Positions 24,511-31,255 of a stretch of 37,811 nucleotides of DNA are shown piece by piece. Every line of letters begins with the position of its first letter. Position 1 is the first letter of the stretch. The DNA comes from Thermus tenuipuniceus (lineage in GTDB: Bacteria > Deinococcota > Deinococci > Deinococcales > Thermaceae): the NCBI RefSeq assembly GCF_002964845.1, contig NZ_KZ672963.1, forward strand, positions 12,772 through 50,582, read 5' to 3'. A program made the position numbers and the translations under genes. A model generated the notes under the pieces. It was given only the letters and a program-made list of their open reading frames with translations, was not told the DNA's origin and made no database searches.

Positions 24511-25836
24511 ATGAGCCTAAAAGCCCTCCACAAGAAGCACGTCCTTACCCCCTGGGTGGCCCAGGCTCCCCTTGACCCCCCCTTGGTGGTGCGGGGTGAG
24601 GGAGTCTGGCTGTACGACGAGGAGGGGCGGCGCTACCTGGACCTTTCCAGCGGCCTGGTGGCCTTGAACCTGGGCCATGGCCACCCTAGGCTGGTGCGGG
24701 CCATTGCCGAGCAGGCGGCCACCCTGGCCTATGCGGCCCCTAGCTTTTTCCACGATAAGCGGGCCCTTCTTGCCAAGGCCTTGTCCGACCTCTCCCCCTG
24801 GCCCGAAGGGGCCAGGGTTTTCTTCGCCCCCTCGGGCACCGAGGCCAATGAGGACGCCCTGAAGTTCGTGCGCCACCTCACGGGCCGCTTCAAGGTCCTT
24901 GCCGCCTACCGGTCCTTCCACGGGGCCACCCACGCCTCCGCCAGCCTTACCGGGGAAAACCGCCGCTGGCCCTCTGAGCCAGGCAACGCCCCCGGGGTGG
25001 TCCACTTCTTCGCCCCCTATCCCTACCGGAGCCCCTTTTACACGGAAGACCCCAAGGAGGAAACCGCCCGGGCCCTGGACCACCTGGAGAGGGTTCTCCT
25101 CCACGAGGATCCCAAGCGGGTGGCGGCCATCTTCTTAGAGCCCGTGGTGGGCTCCAATGGCGTCATCGTCTACCCGGAAGGGTACCTCGAGGGGGTGCGG
25201 ACCCTTTGCGATCGGCATGGCATTCTTCTGGTCTTTGACGAGGTGATGACCGGCTTTGGGCGCCTGGGGGCAGCCTTTGCCGCCCTGCGGTTTGGCGTGG
25301 TCCCCGACCTCATCACCTTCGCCAAGGGGGTCACCTCCGCCTATGTGCCCTTAGGAGGGGTGCTCGTGCGGGAGACCCTGGCCCGCTACTTTGACGAGAA
25401 TCCCTTGCCCACAGGGCACACCTACTCTGGTCATCCCTTGGCGGTGGCGGCGGGGTTGGCCGCCCTCGAGGCCTACCGGGAGGAAGGCCTCTTTGAGCGG
25501 GTTTTGGCCATGGAGGGTTTCTTCCAGGAAAGCCTGAAGGCCCTAAAGGACCGGCATCCCGTGGTGGGGGATGTCCGGGGGCTTGGGGCCTTTTACGCCT
25601 TGGAGCTGGTTCGGGACCGGGGCACCAAGGAACCCCTTTCCCCCTGGCACGCGCCCTTTAGCCCGGCCATGCAGGCCCTGCAAAAGGCCTTGCGGCAGGA
25701 GGGGGTTTACCTCCTGGCCAAGCACAACATCCTGGTGGTGGCCCCACCCCTCACGATAAAGGAGGAGGAGTTCTTGGAAGGTGTGGAGCGCCTTTCCCGC
25801 GCCCTCAGGCAGGTGGAGGTGGAGGCTTTGGGCTAA
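24511..25836 (+). CDS. Class III PLP-dependent aminotransferase
   Basis: A 441-residue fold-type I aminotransferase of the omega-amino acid group. It shows GEGVWLYDEEGRRYLDLSSG, FFAPSGTEANEDALKFVR (PLP phosphate loop), FHGATHASASLTG, LVFDEVMTGFGR with the PLP-pyridine Asp, and ITFAKGVTSAYVPLGGV with Schiff-base Lys272. The cofactor residues are complete. The family accepts amines, beta- or omega-amino acids with pyruvate or 2-oxoglutarate, and sequence alone does not fix the substrate. The ATG at 24511 begins MSLKALHKKHV; an in-frame ATG 16 codons upstream lies across the promoter. Because transamination of primary amines makes aldehydes, and an aldehyde oxidoreductase lies two genes downstream, the pair could act in sequence (inference). 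Confidence 0.9.
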   Translation: MSLKALHKKHVLTPWVAQAPLDPPLVVRGEGVWLYDEEGRRYLDLSSGLVALNLGHGHPRLVRAIAEQAATLAYAAPSFFHDKRALLAKALSDLSPWPEGARVFFAPSGTEANEDALKFVRHLTGRFKVLAAYRSFHGATHASASLTGENRRWPSEPGNAPGVVHFFAPYPYRSPFYTEDPKEETARALDHLERVLLHEDPKRVAAIFLEPVVGSNGVIVYPEGYLEGVRTLCDRHGILLVFDEVMTGFGRLGAAFAALRFGVVPDLITFAKGVTSAYVPLGGVLVRETLARYFDENPLPTGHTYSGHPLAVAAGLAALEAYREEGLFERVLAMEGFFQESLKALKDRHPVVGDVRGLGAFYALELVRDRGTKEPLSPWHAPFSPAMQALQKALRQEGVYLLAKHNILVVAPPLTIKEEEFLEGVERLSRALRQVEVEALG

Positions 25837-25845
25837 CCTGGAAGG

Positions 25846-27516
25846 GTGCGGCGGCTGGAGGAGCTCTTCCCTTTCCTGGCCTCCCTCGAGGGGAGGCCTT
25901 ACCCTTTTTACAAGGATCTGAAGGGAACCTGGAGGGGTGAGGGGTTTAATCTGCGCTTTGTCCACGTGCAGGGAGATCCCTTCGCCGCCCCAAGCGTTTT
26001 GGAGGTGCGCTACCCGGCCAAGGCGGTGGGGAAACTTCGGGTTTACCGCCACCCTATGGGCCGCGTGGCGGTGGAGGACTTCCTCCTCAGGGCCCTCAAG
26101 GCCCGTTTCCGTCACCTGCCCCATGTGGGGGGTAGCGGCCACTCGGGGAGGGTCTTGGTGGAGGTGGAAAGCCCCAAGGTGTTGCGGCGGGCCGGGGCCC
26201 ATCTTGGCCAGGAAGCGCTTTACTTGCGCTTCCGGGTGGGGCTTCCCGCCTCGGGCCGGAGGATTCTGGGCAAGGAGGCGGCGAGGCTTTTCCGGGCGCT
26301 CGTAGAACACCTCTCGGCCTTCTTGGTGGAGCTGGACGGGAGGGGGCTTCTTGCCCACATCCACCAGGCCGAGGACTTCGCCCACATCCAGGAAAACCTT
26401 TCCCAAAGGGGCCTGGTGGCCTTTGTGGGGGATGGGGCCATCCTCCCCCGGGAAAGCGGGGTAAGCCAGAGGCCCTTAAGGGGTGCGGTCCCCTTCCAAA
26501 GCCCTCCTTCCTTGCGGGTCTCCTTTCGGGTACCTCACAAGGGCGAGGTCGTTGGGATGGGCCTTCCCGAGGGCCTCACCCTCATCACCGGCGGGGGGTT
26601 CCATGGGAAGACCACCCTCCTCGAGGCCCTGATTCACGGGGTTTATCCCCACGTGCCTGGGGACGGGCGGGAGTGGGTGGTGACCCATGCCCTGGCGCAT
26701 AGGGTCCAGTCCGAAGACGGCCGAAGCGTGAAGGGCGTGGACTTAAGGCCCTTCGTGCACGACCTTCCCCTGGGCCAGGACACCTCCTTCTTCTCCACGG
26801 AGGATGCCTCGGGGTCCACCAGTTTGGCGGCCGCCATCTTGGAGACCCTGGAGCTAGGCGCCCGGGTGCTTCTCCTGGACGAGGATACCTCCGCCACCAA
26901 CCTCCTGGTGCGGGATGCCCGCATGCAGGCCCTGGTGCGGCGGGAAACCCTCACCCCCCTTTTGGACCGGGTTCAGGACTTTAAGGCCAGGGGGGTGAGC
27001 CTGGTCCTGGTGGTGGGCGGGGTGGGGGACTACCTGGACCTGGCGGACACGGTCTTGCTTCTGGAGGAGTACCGGCCGAGGGAGGCCACCCTGGAGGCTA
27101 AGGCCATCGCCCAAGCCCATCTCACGGGGCGGGCTTTTGGCGAGCCTGGGTATCCCCTTGCCGTGGCTTCCCGGGCCCCCTTGCCCGAAAGCTTTGATCC
27201 CGGGCGGGGCAGGAAGGCCCGGGTGAAGGGTCGGGGCTTCAGGGAGCTGGTATACGGGGAGGAGGTGGTGGACCTATCCGCCTTGGACCTTTTTGAAAAC
27301 GCCCAGGTGCGGGCCTTGGGGGCGTGGTTCCAGCGGCTTTGGCGGCAGGCGGACGGCAAGACGCCCTTGCGTAAGCTGGTGGAGGCGGTGCTGGAAGGGG
27401 CAGAGGATCTTTTTTCCCTGGAAGAGGCCCCCGAGGTGGCGGAGGTACGCCCTTTGGAGCTGGGGGCGGCGGTGAACCGGCTTCGGGGCCTGGAGGTAAG
27501 GCGGGTGGAGGAGTAA
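25846..27516 (+). CDS. ABC-class P-loop ATPase of the COG3044 / MRB1590-like family
   Basis: A 556-residue soluble ATPase beginning at GTG 25846, 9 bases after the aminotransferase stop. The N-terminal about 230 residues hold the family start (DLKGTWRGEGFNLRF, VQGDPFAAPS, GRVAVEDFLLRAL, GSGHSGRVLV). The ATPase core has Walker A GGGFHGKTTL (249-258), signature loop DASGSTS (320-326), Walker B RVLLLDEDTSATNLL with D345/E346, and LVLVVGGVGDYLDLAD with the switch region. There are no TM segments, so it is not a transporter ATPase. The family includes the trypanosome RNA-editing factor MRB1590, whose pore binds RNA. The bacterial role is not known to me. It shares an operon-like block with an aminotransferase and a tungsten oxidoreductase. 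Confidence 0.88.
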   Translation: MRRLEELFPFLASLEGRPYPFYKDLKGTWRGEGFNLRFVHVQGDPFAAPSVLEVRYPAKAVGKLRVYRHPMGRVAVEDFLLRALKARFRHLPHVGGSGHSGRVLVEVESPKVLRRAGAHLGQEALYLRFRVGLPASGRRILGKEAARLFRALVEHLSAFLVELDGRGLLAHIHQAEDFAHIQENLSQRGLVAFVGDGAILPRESGVSQRPLRGAVPFQSPPSLRVSFRVPHKGEVVGMGLPEGLTLITGGGFHGKTTLLEALIHGVYPHVPGDGREWVVTHALAHRVQSEDGRSVKGVDLRPFVHDLPLGQDTSFFSTEDASGSTSLAAAILETLELGARVLLLDEDTSATNLLVRDARMQALVRRETLTPLLDRVQDFKARGVSLVLVVGGVGDYLDLADTVLLLEEYRPREATLEAKAIAQAHLTGRAFGEPGYPLAVASRAPLPESFDPGRGRKARVKGRGFRELVYGEEVVDLSALDLFENAQVRALGAWFQRLWRQADGKTPLRKLVEAVLEGAEDLFSLEEAPEVAEVRPLELGAAVNRLRGLEVRRVEE

Positions 27517-27525
27517 GCTCTCCAT

Positions 27526-29238
27526 ATGTGGCGGTCTTTAAAGGTTGACCTTAGGGATAAACGGGTTTACTGGCAGGCTGCTTCCCCGGAGGAGGTGGCC
27601 TATGGGGGCCGGTACCGCACGGGAAGGATCCTCATGGAGCGGGAGGCTTACCGGCTGGACCCCTTTTCCCCGGAAAACCCCTTGGTCTTCGCCATCGGCC
27701 CCCTGGCGGGTACGGGGTTTTCCAACGCCAACCGCACCAGCGTGGGCACGCGAAGTCCCCTGACCTTGGGCATCAAGGAGGCCAATGGGGGCGGCACCTT
27801 TGGTTACGCCCTAGGCCAGATGAAGCTTTCCCACCTGGTCCTCGAGGGGGCAAGCCCCGACTGGGTGGTCCTCCGCATCACCCGGGGGGGCCAGGTCTTC
27901 TTCGACCCGGCGGAGGACCTCCTGGGCCTCGGGAACTTTGAGGCGGCGGCCAAGCTCTTTGCCGCCTACGGCAGAAAGATTGCCTTCGCCCTTTTGGGGC
28001 CGGTGGGGGAGTACCTGGGCCTCCTTTCGGGCATCGCCTTTTCCGACATCGACGGCAGGCCTTCCCGCTTGGCGGCCCGGGGGGGCGTGGGAGCGGTGAT
28101 GGGAAGCAAGCGGGTCAAGGCCATCGTGGTGGAGGTGCCGGGGAAGGTGGAGGTCTGGGACAAGCCCAAGGTTACCGGGGCCATCCGCCGCTATGCGGAG
28201 CTTTTGCGCCAGGACCCCTTGGTGATGAAGTTCTACAACGCCATCGGCACCATGGGAATGGCGGACTTCCAGAATGCCTTCGGGGGACTGCCGGTGAGGA
28301 ACTTTCGCCAGGGCCAGCTGGCCTCCCCGGAGGAGTTCCGCATGGGCGGCCAGTACATCGCTCCCCTCAACAAGGCCCGGGGAGGGAAACACACCCACGC
28401 CTGCATGCCCGGATGCGTGATCCAGTGCTCCAACGTCATCGTGGACGAAAAAGGGGAGGAGGTGGTTTCCCCCCTGGAGTACGAGACCATCGGCCTTTTG
28501 GGCACCAACTGCGGCCTCACCGACCCGGATGCCCTCGCCCGCCTGAACCGCCTGGCCAACGACCTGGGCATCGACACCATCGAAACCGGGGCCACCTTGG
28601 CCCTTTTCATGGAAAAGGGAGAGGCGGACTTTGGGGACTTTGCCTTCATGGAGGCCAGGCTCAAAGCCCTCTACACCCCAAGCGAGGAGGCCCGCTTCCT
28701 GGCCCAAGGCACCGCCCGGGTGGGGGAGGCGCTTGGGCTTAAGCGGGTTCCCGTCATCAAGCGCCAGGCCATCAGCGCCTACGATCCCAGGGTGGTGGAG
28801 GCCACGGGGATCACCATGATGATCACCGCCCAGGGGGCGGACCACACCGCGGGGAATGCCCCGCGCCTGGAAACCCGGGCCATGCCCGTGGAGGAGGTCC
28901 TCGAGGCCAGTTACCAGGCCCAGGTAAACGCCGCCGCCAACGACGCCCTGGGCCTTTGCGTCTTCGGGGGAAGCGTCACCAACAAGCAGGTGGAGTTCGC
29001 GGTGGAAAGCCTAAACGCCGCCCTGGGCACGAACCTGACCCCTGCCTTCTGGCGTGAGCTGGGGGAAGGGGTTTTGCGCCTGGAACATCGCTTTAACCAC
29101 CTGGCGGGCTTCACCCACCAGGATGACCGCCTCCCGGGCTTCTTCTATGAGGAACCCCTTCCGCCCAAGGGCTACACCGCCCGCTTCCGCCCCGAGGACC
29201 TGGCGCCCCTTTACGAGAGGCTGGACCAAGGGTCGTAA
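27526..29238 (+). CDS. Tungsten-containing aldehyde:ferredoxin oxidoreductase
   Basis: A 570-residue AOR-family enzyme oxidising aldehydes to acids (or reducing acids) with ferredoxin. N-terminal pterin-binding features are NRTSVGTRSPLTLGIKEANG, LSGIAFSDIDGRPSRLAARG and GVGAVMGSKRVKAIVV. The [4Fe-4S] ligands are C293, C297 and C301 (C-x3-C-x3-C) and C478 in LGLCVFG. Pterin-anchoring residues are in DPDALARLNRLANDLGIDTI and TAQGADHTAGNAP. Pyrococcus AOR has C-x2-C-x3-C, so the first spacing is one longer here. Length is slightly below the archaeal enzyme. Ten bases separate it from the ATPase gene. Its 3' end overlaps the convergent acyl-CoA dehydrogenase by 28 bases. Confidence 0.92.
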   Translation: MWRSLKVDLRDKRVYWQAASPEEVAYGGRYRTGRILMEREAYRLDPFSPENPLVFAIGPLAGTGFSNANRTSVGTRSPLTLGIKEANGGGTFGYALGQMKLSHLVLEGASPDWVVLRITRGGQVFFDPAEDLLGLGNFEAAAKLFAAYGRKIAFALLGPVGEYLGLLSGIAFSDIDGRPSRLAARGGVGAVMGSKRVKAIVVEVPGKVEVWDKPKVTGAIRRYAELLRQDPLVMKFYNAIGTMGMADFQNAFGGLPVRNFRQGQLASPEEFRMGGQYIAPLNKARGGKHTHACMPGCVIQCSNVIVDEKGEEVVSPLEYETIGLLGTNCGLTDPDALARLNRLANDLGIDTIETGATLALFMEKGEADFGDFAFMEARLKALYTPSEEARFLAQGTARVGEALGLKRVPVIKRQAISAYDPRVVEATGITMMITAQGADHTAGNAPRLETRAMPVEEVLEASYQAQVNAAANDALGLCVFGGSVTNKQVEFAVESLNAALGTNLTPAFWRELGEGVLRLEHRFNHLAGFTHQDDRLPGFFYEEPLPPKGYTARFRPEDLAPLYERLDQGS

Positions 29239-30758
29239 AGCTCAGGCCTCTGGGCGGAGGGGGGAAGGGTTTCCCCTTTAAGGAAGCGGCGGGCGTAGAG
29301 CTCCGCAAGCTCGGGGAAGGGTTCGGCGGCCACCTTCTCCAAGGCGTAGACCGTCACCGCGTCTGCCAAAGCCCTAAGGGCCTCCTTGGCGTACCAGGGT
29401 CCTTCCTCTTGCAGCTTCTTGAGGATCTTGTGCGCCTCGGCCTGGGCCCTGGGGCTTCCCCCTAGCATGGCCAAGAGGGGCTCGTGGGCGCGCTTCTTGA
29501 GGATGGCCTCCAGCATGTCCAGGGCCTGGATGTTGGCGGGGCCCTCCCAGATGGGGGTGATAAGGGCTTCCCGGTGCCAGCGGGCCACCCCGTACTCCTC
29601 TAAGAAGCCCAGGCCCCCGAAGAGTTCCATGGCGAGGGCGGTGATGGCGCTGGCGTGCTCGGCGGTGCGCCCCTTGGCCAGGTGGGAGAGGAGGCGGGCC
29701 AGGTGGTAGCCCTCGCTGTAGGGGGGCCTTTCCTCCCAGGCTTGGTCAAAGGCCTGGATGGCCAGAAAGGCCAGGGCGGTGCCTCCCACCTGCCTCAGGC
29801 GCATCTCCAGGAGGTCGTGCTGAATGAGGTCGTGCTGGAGGAGGGTCTTCCCGAAGGCTGTCCGCCTCCTTACCCGGAAGAGGGCCTCGAGGTGGGCCTT
29901 CTTGGCGATGCCCATGGCGGCGGCCGCGTTGGCCAGCCGGCTCACCGTGAGGTTTTCCAGGGTGTAGTAAATGCCTTCCTCCAGCCTGCCGATGGGGTAG
30001 GCCAGGCTTCCCTCCAGCTCCACCTCCCCCGAGGGCACAGCCCGGGTGGCCAGCTTTTCCTTAAACCGGCGCACGGTGAAGTTCAGCCTCCCCTCCACCT
30101 CCCGGGGCAGGAGGAAGAGGCCAAGGCCCTTGGGGCCGGCCGGGGCTCCCTCCGGCCTGGCGGTGACGATGGCGTAGTCGGCCAGGCCCGCCCCCGAGGC
30201 AAAGTACTTATCCCCCCGGTAAAGGCGGTAGGCGTTTCCCTCCCGCCGGGCCGCGGTGCGGTTGGCCCCCAGGTCGCTTCCTCCCTGGATCTCTGTCATC
30301 CAGGTGGCGCCGAAGGCCGGGCCGTAAAGGAGCTCCCGCTTCACCCCTTCGTGCTCAGGGGCGTACTTGTGGAGGGCGTAGGCCACCTGGTGGGTGATGG
30401 TGAGGATGCAGTAAAGCCCTCCATCCGCCAGGAGGTACCCAAAAGCGTAGTGGAGGGACCAGCCCCGGCCCTCATAGGCGGGGCGGATCATGGGGCGAAG
30501 CTTCTCCAAAAGAGCCTTTTGCGCAGGGGAGAGGAGGGCCCGGTCTATACGGTTCCCATCCAGGTCGTGCATCTGGAGGCGGGGCGGGGCATCCTGGTCC
30601 ACGTGGTGGGCCACCTCCAACACCTCTTCCCCTACCAGCTTCCCGAAGGTGGAGAGCTCCTCTTGGGGGAGGCCGGGAGCAAAAGTGCCTAATATCGCTT
30701 TTAGGTCCGGGTCAAGCTGATAATGATCCTCGCCCTGGCTGTAAAAGAGCGCCCTCAT
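29211..30758 (-). CDS. AidB-like acyl-CoA dehydrogenase family flavoprotein
   Basis: A 515-residue member of the AidB branch. It shows an extended N-terminal domain (HVDQDAPPRLQMHDLDGNRI), GATWMTEIQGGSDLGANRT (FAD/substrate loop), RLANAAAAMGIAKKAHLEAL, RRTAFGKTLLQHDLIQHDLL, and the diagnostic C-terminal WEGPANIQALDMLEAILK, equivalent to the AidB WEG-x-x-NI motif. E. coli AidB is induced by alkylation and binds DNA, with isovaleryl-CoA dehydrogenase-like chemistry; the role in Thermus is unsettled. CGGAGG precedes the ATG. The gene is divergent from marR, which may control both sides. Its 3' end overlaps the AOR gene by 28 bases. Confidence 0.9.
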   Translation of the reverse strand: MRALFYSQGEDHYQLDPDLKAILGTFAPGLPQEELSTFGKLVGEEVLEVAHHVDQDAPPRLQMHDLDGNRIDRALLSPAQKALLEKLRPMIRPAYEGRGWSLHYAFGYLLADGGLYCILTITHQVAYALHKYAPEHEGVKRELLYGPAFGATWMTEIQGGSDLGANRTAARREGNAYRLYRGDKYFASGAGLADYAIVTARPEGAPAGPKGLGLFLLPREVEGRLNFTVRRFKEKLATRAVPSGEVELEGSLAYPIGRLEEGIYYTLENLTVSRLANAAAAMGIAKKAHLEALFRVRRRTAFGKTLLQHDLIQHDLLEMRLRQVGGTALAFLAIQAFDQAWEERPPYSEGYHLARLLSHLAKGRTAEHASAITALAMELFGGLGFLEEYGVARWHREALITPIWEGPANIQALDMLEAILKKRAHEPLLAMLGGSPRAQAEAHKILKKLQEEGPWYAKEALRALADAVTVYALEKVAAEPFPELAELYARRFLKGETLPPSAQRPELYDPWSSLS

Positions 30759-30775
30759 GGTTTCCTCCGGGTCCC

Positions 30776-30804
30776 AGGCTAATCCCGGGAGGAAGGCGCG
30801 TCAA
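30776..30804 (-). promoter_or_regulatory. Promoter of the AidB-like gene
   Basis: On the minus strand TTGACG (30799-30804), exactly 17 bases, then TAGCCT (30776-30781). Transcription would start near 30769, leaving a short leader with CGGAGG before the ATG at 30758. Confidence 0.55.
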
Positions 30805-30821
30805 GGTGAGGCAATTCACAC

Positions 30822-30847
30822 TCAAATAGTTTTTGTTGAAATAATAT
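30822..30847 (+). promoter_or_regulatory. Leaderless marR promoter with a possible MarR operator
   Basis: TAATAT (30842-30847) ends 6 bases before the ATG at 30854. Just upstream lies a loose inverted repeat, TCAA (30822-30825) and TTGA (30836-30839) with an A/T-rich centre, in the most AT-rich patch of this region. MarR proteins commonly bind such repeats and repress their own operon. The inverted repeat is imperfect, so the operator call is tentative. Confidence 0.4.
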
Positions 30848-30853
30848 GACCGC

Positions 30854-31255
30854 ATGATTTGGGAGGTGATGGGCCGGATCTGGCGTTTGCAGCGAGCCTT
30901 GCGCGAGGAGATGGAGGAGGGCCTCGAGGCCCTGGACCTTTCCGGCCTGGAGGCCTGGTTGCTCCGGGTGGTGGATACTCACCCATATCCCTCGGATGCC
31001 GCCCGGCACATGGGCCTGCCCCCGCCCACCGTAAGCCATATGCTGAGGAGGCTTGAGGAAAAGAACTTCTTGGAGCGCTTCTTGGACAACAAGGACCTTC
31101 GCCGCTTCAGCTTTCGCCTTACGGAGAAGGGAAGGAGCGCCTTGCGGCAAGCGGAAGGGCTTATGGAAGCGGCGCTCAGGCGGCGCCTCGCCCGGCTTAA
31201 GCCGGAGGAAATAGCGCACTTGTTGGAGTTACTGGGCAGGTTGGAGGAAGCATGA
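30854..31255 (+). CDS. MarR family transcriptional regulator
   Basis: A 133-residue winged-helix regulator. The HTH lies at about 50-85 (YPSDAARHMGLPPPTVSHML, then RRLEEKNFLER) with the wing DNKDLRRFSFRLTEKGR, the usual D-x-R-x-x region of MarR. It is followed by a dimerising helix. Its TGA stop overlaps the ATG of the MFS exporter gene (ATGA), so the two are translationally coupled, the common design of a ligand-relieved repressor governing a drug or acid exporter. The divergent AidB-like gene shares the intergenic region. The ligand is unknown. Confidence 0.92.
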   Translation: MIWEVMGRIWRLQRALREEMEEGLEALDLSGLEAWLLRVVDTHPYPSDAARHMGLPPPTVSHMLRRLEEKNFLERFLDNKDLRRFSFRLTEKGRSALRQAEGLMEAALRRRLARLKPEEIAHLLELLGRLEEA

